A DNA stretch of 48,926 nucleotides from Ruminococcus sp. FC2018 (GTDB taxonomy: Bacteria > Bacillota > Clostridia > Oscillospirales > Ruminococcaceae), in NCBI RefSeq assembly GCF_000621805.1, contig NZ_JHXH01000017.1, positions 1 to 48,926 on the forward strand, in the 5' to 3' direction. Below, one piece after another: positions 7,549 through 14,437 of the stretch. The position numbers were made by a program, and so were the translations under genes. Within the stretch, counting starts at the first letter, position 1. Every line of letters begins with the position of its first letter. The notes under the pieces are model-generated. The model saw only the letters and a program-made list of their open reading frames with translations, did not search any database and was not told the DNA's origin.

Positions 7549-8955
7549 ATGCCAACAGAGAAAAAATCCAAAGGAGAGGCTTTGAGCAAAAAACTTCTTT
7601 CACAAAAAAAGAATGCAGTTTTAAGAATGACCGAAAAGGAGATCAAAGAGGCTGACACTTTTTGCGAAGGATACAAACAGTTTCTTGACGATGCCAAGAT
7701 AGAGCGTGAGGCTGTTGCGGAATCGGTCAGACTTGCTAAAAAGGCGGGATTCAAGGAGTTTGTTCAGGGAAAGAAATATAAACCCGGTGAAAAATTTTAC
7801 TATGTAAACAGGGGTAAAGCTATTATTCTGGGAGTAATGGGAAAAGAAAGCATTGACAAGGGTATCAGACTTGCTGCTGCTCACATAGACTCACCAAGAC
7901 TTGATATGAAGCAGAATCCTCTGTATGAGGACAAGGAGCTTTGCCTGTTCAAGACTCACTATTACGGTGGAATTAAAAAATATCAGTGGACAACTGTTCC
8001 TCTTTCCCTTCACGGCGTTATTATAAAGGGTAACGGTGAATCTGTACCGGTCAACATCGGAGAAGACAAAAATGATCCTGTGTTCTGTATCACAGATATA
8101 CTCCCCCACCTTGCTTCGGAACAGATGAAAAGGAATCTGGCTCAGGGCATTAAGGGCGAAGAGCTTAACATTCTCATAGGTTCAAGACCTTTTAAGGACG
8201 ACAAGGTGTCTAACAAAGTGAAACTCAATATAATGTCCATTTTAAATGATAAGTATGGCATTGTGGAGGATGATTTCATTTCTGCGGAGCTGGAGGCGGT
8301 TCCTGCTTTCAAGGCAAGTGATGTAGGATTTGACAGAAGTCTGGTGGGCGCATACGGTCAGGATGACAGAGTTTGCGCATACACAGCTCTGAGAGCAATT
8401 CTTGATTGTAAAGATCCTGATAAGACTTGTCTGACCTGTCTGACTGATAAGGAAGAGACCGGTTCGGACGGAAATACAGGACTTAATTCATCATATCTTA
8501 AATACTTTATCTGCGATCTGGCACAAGCTTTCGGATTTGAAGGACGACACGTTATTTCAGCTTCCGAATGTTTGTCCGCTGATGTAAACGCTGCTTTTGA
8601 CCCTACATTCCCGGAAGGATACGAATTCAGGAATGCCTGCCAGATCAATTATGGAGTTTGTGCTACAAAATTTACAGGCTCAAGGGGTAAGTCCGGAACT
8701 TCCGATGCGTCTGCTGAATTTGTGGGCAGAGTAAGAGCTCTGTTTGATAAGAACAAAGTTATCTGGCAAACCGGAGAACTTGGAAAGGTAGATGCAGGCG
8801 GCGGCGGAACAGTAGCTCAGTACATTGCTAACCTTGATATGGAAGTAATAGATGTTGGTGTTCCTGTTCTTTCAATGCACGCTCCTTTTGAGATCACTTC
8901 CAAAATAGACACATTTATGGCTTATAAAGCTTTTTCTGTTTTCTTTGCAGACTGA
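7549..8955 (+). CDS. M18 family aminopeptidase
   Basis: A 468-aa cytoplasmic zinc aminopeptidase of the aspartyl aminopeptidase/aminopeptidase I group. Visible metal-site segments are AAHIDSPRLDMKQNPLYED, GAYGQDDRVCAYTALRAI, TDKEETGSDGNTGLNS (the catalytic Glu-Glu region), SADVNAAFDPTFPEG and, at the end, VLSMHAPFEITSKIDTFM. It likely releases N-terminal acidic or neutral residues from peptides. The start has AGGAGG 9 nt upstream. It is the last gene of the operon, ending at a strong terminator. Confidence 0.93.
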   Translation: MPTEKKSKGEALSKKLLSQKKNAVLRMTEKEIKEADTFCEGYKQFLDDAKIEREAVAESVRLAKKAGFKEFVQGKKYKPGEKFYYVNRGKAIILGVMGKESIDKGIRLAAAHIDSPRLDMKQNPLYEDKELCLFKTHYYGGIKKYQWTTVPLSLHGVIIKGNGESVPVNIGEDKNDPVFCITDILPHLASEQMKRNLAQGIKGEELNILIGSRPFKDDKVSNKVKLNIMSILNDKYGIVEDDFISAELEAVPAFKASDVGFDRSLVGAYGQDDRVCAYTALRAILDCKDPDKTCLTCLTDKEETGSDGNTGLNSSYLKYFICDLAQAFGFEGRHVISASECLSADVNAAFDPTFPEGYEFRNACQINYGVCATKFTGSRGKSGTSDASAEFVGRVRALFDKNKVIWQTGELGKVDAGGGGTVAQYIANLDMEVIDVGVPVLSMHAPFEITSKIDTFMAYKAFSVFFAD

Positions 8956-8967
8956 TTATAAAAAATA

Positions 8968-9004
8968 TATCCGATCACACTAACGTGGTCGGATATTTTT
9001 TTGT
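8968..9004 (+). terminator. Rho-independent terminator after the aminopeptidase gene
   Basis: An 11-bp stem, TATCCGATCAC (8968-8978) with GTGGTCGGATA (8985-8995) and one G-T pair, a 6-nt loop, then a run of eight or more T. It separates the sporulation pair from the upstream operon. Confidence 0.92.
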
Positions 9005-9008
9005 GCTT

Positions 9009-9043
9009 TTGTGACTTTTTTCTCTTTGGGCTTATTTTATAAT
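9009..9043 (+). promoter_or_regulatory. Possible Spo0A-type promoter of spoIIGA-sigE
   Basis: TTGTGA (9009-9014) and TATAAT (9038-9043) are 23 bp apart, longer than normal sigma-A spacing. The B. subtilis spoIIG promoter is known for a 22-bp spacer that needs Spo0A. No clear 0A box is seen, so this stays tentative. Confidence 0.35.
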
Positions 9044-9075
9044 TAAAATAAACAAAACGCAAAGGAAAAAATAAC

Positions 9076-9903
9076 ATGAAGATATATCTGGACGTTTTAA
9101 TAATAACCAATACTGTCGTCACACTTATCTGTCTTGAAGCCACAGCAAGGATAGGTCATACACTTGTGGAAAACAGACGAGCTTTTCTTGCAAGCTCGGT
9201 GGGAGGACTGGTATCGCTTCTTATAATAGTGCCTGGAACGAACTATTTTTTAGCTCTGACGGTAACGATAACAAAGGCATTGAGCTTTCCTTTTATAACA
9301 CTTATTGCATTCAGATTTAAAAACAAAAGGTTCTTTATCAGAAATACATTATTATTCTTTGTATCAAACCTTGTTTACATTGCTTTGGTACTTATTTTAT
9401 GGGAGTTTTCCGATACAAAAATAATCTACATACGCAATTACACCATTTACTTTAACATTTCAATTTTAAAGATAACTATCTCGGTCATAATTATGTATAT
9501 TATACTGACTGCAGCGGATCTTATAAAAAGACATATTGAGCATAACGATAAATATACTGCTGAATACAGATGCGGAGATTACAAGCTTTCCCTGCCTGCT
9601 GTGTGCGACACCGGCAACAGGCTTTATGACAGCTTCACAGGAGTAGCCGTTGTTATTATATATTGTGACGATCTATACGAGCACTACTCTCTTGACTCTG
9701 TTGAAACAATAAAAAGCGGCAAATTCAGAATGCTTCCCTTTGAAACTATAAACGGAAGCGGACTGATCGCCGTTACATACAGCGGTAATGTAAGTATTTC
9801 AGGCAGCGAAGATACTTACTATGATCTGAACTGCTGCGTAGGGATAACAAGATCAAACGGAAAAAGGTCACAAGCTATATTTAATCCGCAAATTTTGGAA
9901 TAA
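9076..9903 (+). CDS. spoIIGA: Sporulation sigma-E factor processing peptidase
   Basis: Membrane-embedded aspartic protease that cleaves the pro-peptide of SigE in the mother cell after the polar septum forms. The N-terminal half (1-150) is a bundle of about five membrane helices starting KIYLDVLIITNTVVTLICLE. The C-terminal half holds the catalytic DTGN at 178-181 in LPAVCDTGNRLYDSFTG. The length of 275 aa is slightly below the Bacillus protein. It lies 12 bp upstream of sigE, the classical spoIIG pair. Confidence 0.95.
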   Translation: MKIYLDVLIITNTVVTLICLEATARIGHTLVENRRAFLASSVGGLVSLLIIVPGTNYFLALTVTITKALSFPFITLIAFRFKNKRFFIRNTLLFFVSNLVYIALVLILWEFSDTKIIYIRNYTIYFNISILKITISVIIMYIILTAADLIKRHIEHNDKYTAEYRCGDYKLSLPAVCDTGNRLYDSFTGVAVVIIYCDDLYEHYSLDSVETIKSGKFRMLPFETINGSGLIAVTYSGNVSISGSEDTYYDLNCCVGITRSNGKRSQAIFNPQILE

Positions 9904-9915
9904 GGGGATGGTATC

Positions 9916-10632
9916 ATGAATTGTATAGGATGGTTTACAGGCAGGATAGAAAGGCTTATCAACTATATTCTTGGAACAGAAAACAGGGTTGACTACATAA
10001 ACGGTGCAGACCAGCTGCCTCCGCCGTTATCAAAGGAAGAAGAACAAAAGACTTTTGAATTATTAAAGACCGATGAAAAGAAAGCACGAGAGCTCTTAAT
10101 TATACATAATCTCAGGCTTGTTGTCTACATAGCAAAGAAGTTTGAATCGACAGGTGTTGGTATAGAAGACCTGGTATCAATTGGAACGATCGGGCTTATA
10201 AAAGCGGTAAAAACATTCTGCCCGGATAAAAACATAAAACTTGCAACATATGCCTCAAGGTGTATTGAAAATGAGATACTTATGTTTCTTAGAAAAGCAT
10301 CGCAGCATAAAAACGATATATCCATTGATGAACCGCTGAATATAGACTGGGACGGTAACGAGCTATTGTTATCGGATATTCTCGGAACAGATGACGATGT
10401 AGTAAACAAAGGCATAGAAATGGAAACAGAAAAGCAGATCCTCAGACAAGAGATAAACAAACTGGACGAACGAGAACGTCAGATCATGGAGATGCGCTTC
10501 GGATTAGTCAACGGACATGAAATGACTCAAAAACAGGTTGCTGAAAAAGTAGGGATATCACAGTCCTATATATCCAGGCTTGAAAAAAGAATAATAAACG
10601 GGATTCGTGAAAAGCTGGAGAAAATCTGCTGA
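9916..10632 (+). CDS. sigE: RNA polymerase sporulation sigma factor SigE
   Basis: Sigma-70 family factor for early mother-cell genes, 238 aa. The N-terminal stretch of roughly 25 residues ([20 protein letters not shown]) is the amphipathic membrane pro-sequence removed by SpoIIGA. Region 2 has [33 protein letters not shown] and [19 protein letters not shown]. Region 4 has [17 protein letters not shown] and the helix-turn-helix [20 protein letters not shown]. In Bacillus and many Clostridia sigG follows; here a convergent replication gene follows instead. Confidence 0.96.
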   Translation: MNCIGWFTGRIERLINYILGTENRVDYINGADQLPPPLSKEEEQKTFELLKTDEKKARELLIIHNLRLVVYIAKKFESTGVGIEDLVSIGTIGLIKAVKTFCPDKNIKLATYASRCIENEILMFLRKASQHKNDISIDEPLNIDWDGNELLLSDILGTDDDVVNKGIEMETEKQILRQEINKLDERERQIMEMRFGLVNGHEMTQKQVAEKVGISQSYISRLEKRIINGIREKLEKIC

Positions 10633-10640
10633 CAGCAAAA

Positions 10641-10668
10641 AAGACAGGTGCAATAGACCTGTCTTTTT
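10641..10668. terminator. Bidirectional terminator between sigE and the dnaI-like gene
   Basis: The 9-bp stem AAGACAGGT (10641-10649) and ACCTGTCTT (10657-10665) has A-rich flank on the left and T-rich flank on the right, so it can end both converging transcripts. The stop codon of the minus-strand gene (10667-10669) lies beside the stem. Confidence 0.88.
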
Positions 10669-11635
10669 ATTTTTTTTCAAAACGGATATCATTGCCTATA
10701 AACGGCAGAACCTTAAACTCGCCGAAAAGTCTTGAAAAGATCCGCTCATTATATCTGGAATTTATCTGCTGTGCTGACATGTTAGTAGTAATGATCATTG
10801 GTTTATGCAGGTTTATTCTGTCATTTAATATCTGGTACAGCATAGGATCTGACTGATCGCTGAATTCAGAGCCAAGATCATCAAGAATAAGCAGATCGGC
10901 ATCTTTCAGATCTTCAAGGGTATTCCCTGTTCTTTTACCAAAGTGTTCAGCCAGAATATCCTCCATTACTTTCAGTATAGATCTGAATACAACGGTATAT
11001 CCTTTCTGAAGCACCGATTTAGCTATACAAGAGCACATAAAAGTCTTGCCAAGTCCGGTATTGCCAATAAAAAGCAAAGAATTACTGCGACAGTCAAAAT
11101 CGTTTACATAAGACAAACACTTCTGATAGATCTTGCTCATCTGGTCGTATGGATCACCCTCACTATTATGTTTCGGGTAAAAATCCATTTTGAACTCACT
11201 GAAATCATGAAGTTCAAATTCACAGTCTTTTGAACGTTCTTCAAAAGTAAACTCCTCCAGAAGCCTTGTAAAGCATTCACACCTGTGTCCGTCAACTTCG
11301 CCGGTATCCATACATTTTGAACACTGATATACAGGCTCAAGATAATCCGGAGGATACCCGATGCTTTTTAGTATATCTTCCTTCTTTTTGTGCGCTTGAA
11401 GGTTATTTTCCTTGATTTTCATAACGGCATCCTTTGCACTTACGCCTGCGGTCCTGTTGGAAATAGCCTTCAAAAGCTCAAAATTCAGACTTTTTATCTT
11501 TCTGTCAACTTCAATCAGCTCGTGAGAGATCTTACTTACCTCATCAAATCTTTTTTGTTGCTGCAATTCGGCGGTTTTACGTCTGTCAGAAAGTACAGCA
11601 TCAGCTTTCAAAAATGCTTGTTCAGTGTATTTCAT
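10667..11635 (-). CDS. DnaC/DnaI-like AAA+ helicase loader
   Basis: A 322-aa ATPase that likely loads the replicative helicase DnaB. The N-terminus is helical, followed by a cysteine cluster at about 104-121 (YQCSKCMDTGEVDGHRCEC), as in DnaI-type zinc-binding domains. The AAA+ core has Walker A GNTGLGKTF, Walker B LLILDDLGSE, and sensor/arginine-finger segments IITTNMSAQQI and RIFSRLFG. It starts inside the end of the dnaD-like gene, with GGAGGGG upstream, and forms a two-gene primosome operon with it. IstB-type transposition helpers share the core, but the context and zinc domain favour DnaI. Confidence 0.85.
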   Translation of the reverse strand: MKYTEQAFLKADAVLSDRRKTAELQQQKRFDEVSKISHELIEVDRKIKSLNFELLKAISNRTAGVSAKDAVMKIKENNLQAHKKKEDILKSIGYPPDYLEPVYQCSKCMDTGEVDGHRCECFTRLLEEFTFEERSKDCEFELHDFSEFKMDFYPKHNSEGDPYDQMSKIYQKCLSYVNDFDCRSNSLLFIGNTGLGKTFMCSCIAKSVLQKGYTVVFRSILKVMEDILAEHFGKRTGNTLEDLKDADLLILDDLGSEFSDQSDPMLYQILNDRINLHKPMIITTNMSAQQINSRYNERIFSRLFGEFKVLPFIGNDIRFEKK

Positions 11636-12663
11636 TTCTTATTGTCCCCTCCTTCGGAAGAGAAATTCTTGATCATATTCTCAACTTTATCCACACTGTA
11701 TGAATTGTCCTTATCGCTGCCGACAAACTTTTTCTTACTGTTTCTGAATTTTTCATCAACAGTTTCAACATCTTTAGGCGTTTTTACACCGTTTTTATTC
11801 CACTCAATAATTATCTTATCTATATATCCGAAATTGAGTTTACCGGAGGTTCCGTCAAGACATTTTTCTTTGGCTATCTCAAGTAAAGGCTCTCCGATAC
11901 CCATTGACTGCCATTTTTCGGCATATGCTTTTTGATTCTTAGTAAGCTTATACGACATTTCAAAGCATCTGCGAACCATATTCTCATAGTCATAAAACTC
12001 AGTAAGTCTGTTTATCTCCCGTTCAACATCGCTATACGAGGTTATCTCTCTTTCACTCCAATCTCTGAGAACGGAAGAAAGATAATTTACTGTACATTTA
12101 CCTACAAGTCTGAGATATTCGGCAGTGATAAGTATTGTGGGAACGTCAAAATTGTAAAGCTCATAGACCTCCACAAGCCTTGCAAGCTCAGTGCCGTTAA
12201 GGGTCTTTTTAAGAAAGCTCTGGATCTCATCAAATAGTTTTTTAAGATCAGGATCAGTATTTGCTTTTTCAAGAAGCTCTTTCTGAGTATATTTTATAGT
12301 GATTATTTTATCAGTCTTATTTAAAACATCAGATTTTTTACCAGCTCCGTTGGATAAAACGTCATTGTGGGGGATATAATTTGTTGAATCCGGTGAAATC
12401 ACTGAACCGGCACTGCTATTGATCCCTTCGGCTTTTATAACACCAAGGCTTGTCCAATGGATAACAGCATCCTCAACCACATTTATGTCAACTCCTGAGA
12501 TCTGAGATATATATTCAGAAGAAACAGTCCTTACAGGAGCGGCAAGTATACATAACAAAACCTTGACATAATCACCGTCGCTGGTCTTCAGGTATTCAGT
12601 TACAACGCTGCATGGAACAGAGAACTGTCCGCCCCAGTAATCAATGTCAAATTTATAATCCAT
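11632..12663 (-). CDS. DnaD-domain primosome protein
   Basis: A 343-aa protein with an N-terminal winged-helix-like DnaB/DnaD region (VKVLLCILAA...SQISGVDINVVEDAVIHWTSLGVI) and two DnaD C-terminal-type domains. These are about 155-225 (VYELYNFDVPTILITAEYLR) and about 225-300 (KNQKAYAEKWQSMGI...IDKIIIEWNKNGVKTPKDV). The role is to bring the helicase and its loader to origins or stalled forks. The ATG at 12663 is chosen because GGTGA lies 5 nt upstream. The next gene, the dnaI-like ATPase, overlaps its end. Confidence 0.85.
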   Translation of the reverse strand: MDYKFDIDYWGGQFSVPCSVVTEYLKTSDGDYVKVLLCILAAPVRTVSSEYISQISGVDINVVEDAVIHWTSLGVIKAEGINSSAGSVISPDSTNYIPHNDVLSNGAGKKSDVLNKTDKIITIKYTQKELLEKANTDPDLKKLFDEIQSFLKKTLNGTELARLVEVYELYNFDVPTILITAEYLRLVGKCTVNYLSSVLRDWSEREITSYSDVEREINRLTEFYDYENMVRRCFEMSYKLTKNQKAYAEKWQSMGIGEPLLEIAKEKCLDGTSGKLNFGYIDKIIIEWNKNGVKTPKDVETVDEKFRNSKKKFVGSDKDNSYSVDKVENMIKNFSSEGGDNKK

Positions 12664-12699
12664 ATCACTCACCGTAAAGCATTTAATAATTACTCATCA

Positions 12700-12728
12700 A
12701 TTATAACATATCCCGACAAATTTTGCAA
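12700..12728 (-). promoter_or_regulatory. Promoter of the dnaD-dnaI-like operon
   Basis: Minus strand: TTGCAA (12723-12728), 17 bp, TATAAT (12700-12705), with an extended TGT before the -10. It sits against the terminator of spoVM, so spoVM transcription is ended just upstream. Confidence 0.7.
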
Positions 12729-12735
12729 TAGCAAA

Positions 12736-12759
12736 AATCCGCAGGAAAACCTGCGGATT
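12736..12759 (-). terminator. Terminator closing the yicC-spoVM gene string
   Basis: A perfect 10-bp stem, AATCCGCAGG (12736-12745) and CCTGCGGATT (12750-12759), with a 4-nt loop. On the minus strand it is followed by a T run. It begins 6 bp after the spoVM stop. Confidence 0.9.
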
Positions 12760-12764
12760 CTGAT

Positions 12765-12851
12765 TCATGTACTTTCTTCTTTCTTTATTTTAAAAATCAA
12801 CCTTAGAATTCCAGAAACGATCTTAGGGCTTTTTACCACAACGACCTTCAT
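12765..12851 (-). CDS. spoVM: Stage V sporulation protein M (28 aa)
   Basis: A small gene of 28 codons. The ATG is at 12849-12851, GGAGG lies 8 nt upstream, and the TGA is at 12765-12767. The protein begins MKVVVVKSPKIVSGILRLIF and ends in a basic/acidic tail. It aligns without gaps with B. subtilis SpoVM, matching M1, K2, K7, P9, K10, G14, I15 and R17. SpoVM is an amphipathic helix that senses the curved forespore membrane and anchors the SpoIVA coat base. P9 is the helix-breaking residue known to matter. The position after thiN and before a terminator is that of Bacillus spoVM. Confidence 0.92.
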   Translation of the reverse strand: MKVVVVKSPKIVSGILRLIFKIKKEEST

Positions 12852-12927
12852 AAGTAATGCCTCCGTTCTTAATATAATGAAAAGCATGCACGCTTAATAC
12901 CATATTATTCACAATCACCATTATGGG

Positions 12928-13551
12928 TTACAAACGTGACATAACCACAAGAAGAAGCCCTTTTTCAAAGCTGATTTTGGCAGTTTCTCCTGTAATTTCA
13001 TTGGATACACCTATTGGAAAAGAATTTGTGATACATCCGTTTTCAAGAGGATATTTTACTCCTGAAAGATTTATACCACAGACATTTTCCGAATAACTGA
13101 AAAGAGAAAGCGAAAAGCCTTGCTTATTGCTTATTTCATACTCACCGGGGGCATATATTGCTGCGATGTCGCTGTCACTGATAAGACTTGCAGATGCACA
13201 GTTTTCAACAGCATAAGCCAATGCCTGTATATTACCTATGGTATGATCGAGACGACCGCCAAGGGCACCATAGATCATAATTTGTTTTTTTCCACGCTTA
13301 ATAGCTTCTTTTATCGCTATCATAAGGTCTGTATCGTCTTTTTCAGGTTTAAAACTTATGATCTCACATTCATTGTCAGGTTTATATCCCAACGAATCAA
13401 AATCGCCTACGATAAGGTCAGGCTCTATCCCAAGCTCATGAGCGTGCAAAACGCCTTTATCAGCGCATATTACAAACTTGTCATTCACAGATCCAACATC
13501 AAAATTACTGACATTCAATTCAGCGCCTGCAAAAATAATACAGTCACACAT
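12928..13551 (-). CDS. thiN: Thiamine diphosphokinase
   Basis: Transfers pyrophosphate from ATP to thiamine to make the cofactor TPP. The 207-aa protein shows the family motifs CADKGVLHAHELGIEPDLIVGDFDSLG and FKPEKDDTDLMIAIKEAIKRG, then YGALGGRLDHTIGN and a beta-rich C-terminal half ending SNEITGETAKISFEKGLLLVVMS. Its ATG lies inside the last codons of rsgA. No TPP riboswitch is seen here, as expected for a gene inside a long operon. In B. subtilis the same slot is yloS (thiN), between rpe and spoVM. Confidence 0.93.
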   Translation of the reverse strand: MCDCIIFAGAELNVSNFDVGSVNDKFVICADKGVLHAHELGIEPDLIVGDFDSLGYKPDNECEIISFKPEKDDTDLMIAIKEAIKRGKKQIMIYGALGGRLDHTIGNIQALAYAVENCASASLISDSDIAAIYAPGEYEISNKQGFSLSLFSYSENVCGINLSGVKYPLENGCITNSFPIGVSNEITGETAKISFEKGLLLVVMSRL

Positions 13552-14428
13552 TCTTATGCGCCCACTCCTTTAAAAGCTTGGCATTATCATACATCTTTAC
13601 GTAGCTATCATATCTCGACTGCTCGATCTGTCCGTTATCCACTGCTTCAATAACAGCGCATCCTTTTTCTTTGGTATGACTGCAATCGGGAAATCGGCAT
13701 TTATCCTTAAACGGCTTGAATTCGCAGAAGCAATCGGCAAGTTTTTCTTTATAAATGATATCATACCTATTAGTATCAAAAGATGAAAAACCGGGGGTAT
13801 CGGCAATATATCCCCCATTTTCAAGCTTATAGAGCTGCACATGGCGGGTAGTATGCTTTCCTCTGCCGAGCTTATCGCTTATCTCATTTGTAGCCAGTTT
13901 TAGATCGGGGAAAATACAATTCATAAGTGAAGACTTGCCAACACCCGTATTTCCTGTAAAAGCGGACAGCTTCCCTTCAAGATAAGATTTCAGTTCACCG
14001 CTTCCTTCAGAACTGATGTTGTTCACCTCAAATACATCTATACAAGCATTTCTGTAAATTGCTGAAAAAGCAGAGCTATCCTGTTTATCTATCTTGGTGA
14101 ACACAACAACAGGAACAATTCCTTTATACTCGGCAACAGCAATAAACCGGTCCAGCAGAAAAAGATTTGGTTTTGGCTCACATACCGAGGAAACAAAAAC
14201 AAGAACATCAAGGTTTGCCATAGGCGGTCTGATTATCTCGGATCTTCTGGGAAGTATCTCTTCTATAAGACCATAACCCATGTTTTCCACAGTAAACTCA
14301 ACCTTATCGCCGCAGCAAGGGGAAATACCTTTTTTGCGGAATATCCCCCGTGCTTTACATTCATAAATGCCGTCGGAGGCTTCCACTGTGTAGAGGCCTC
14401 CGATTGCTTTGATTATCAATCCATTCAT
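13544..14428 (-). CDS. rsgA: Ribosome small-subunit biogenesis GTPase RsgA
   Basis: Circularly permuted GTPase that checks late 30S maturation, 294 aa. An OB-fold (1-70) is followed by G motifs in permuted order: VVFTKIDKQD (G4), then FTGNTGVGKSSLMN (P-loop) and DTPGFSSFD (G3). The zinc-binding domain has C and H ligands in CRFPDCSHTKEKGCAV. It lies between prkC and thiN. In Bacillus the homologue CpgA is a substrate of PrkC, so co-location with the kinase is meaningful. The ribosome site is weak (GGAG about 16 nt upstream, at the prkC end), which suggests coupling to prkC translation. Confidence 0.95.
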   Translation of the reverse strand: MNGLIIKAIGGLYTVEASDGIYECKARGIFRKKGISPCCGDKVEFTVENMGYGLIEEILPRRSEIIRPPMANLDVLVFVSSVCEPKPNLFLLDRFIAVAEYKGIVPVVVFTKIDKQDSSAFSAIYRNACIDVFEVNNISSEGSGELKSYLEGKLSAFTGNTGVGKSSLMNCIFPDLKLATNEISDKLGRGKHTTRHVQLYKLENGGYIADTPGFSSFDTNRYDIIYKEKLADCFCEFKPFKDKCRFPDCSHTKEKGCAVIEAVDNGQIEQSRYDSYVKMYDNAKLLKEWAHKNV

Positions 14429-14437
14429 ATACTGATA

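Noticed and set aside
10667-11635. IstB transposition helper
   Set aside because: The AAA+ core is similar, but the cysteine-rich N-terminal domain and the overlap with a DnaD-domain gene fit a helicase loader; no istA lies nearby.
12852-12927. TPP riboswitch or extra small gene between thiN and spoVM
   Set aside because: Only 76 bp, no thi-box sequence; the only supported elements are the spoVM ribosome site and a weak sigma-E-like -10.
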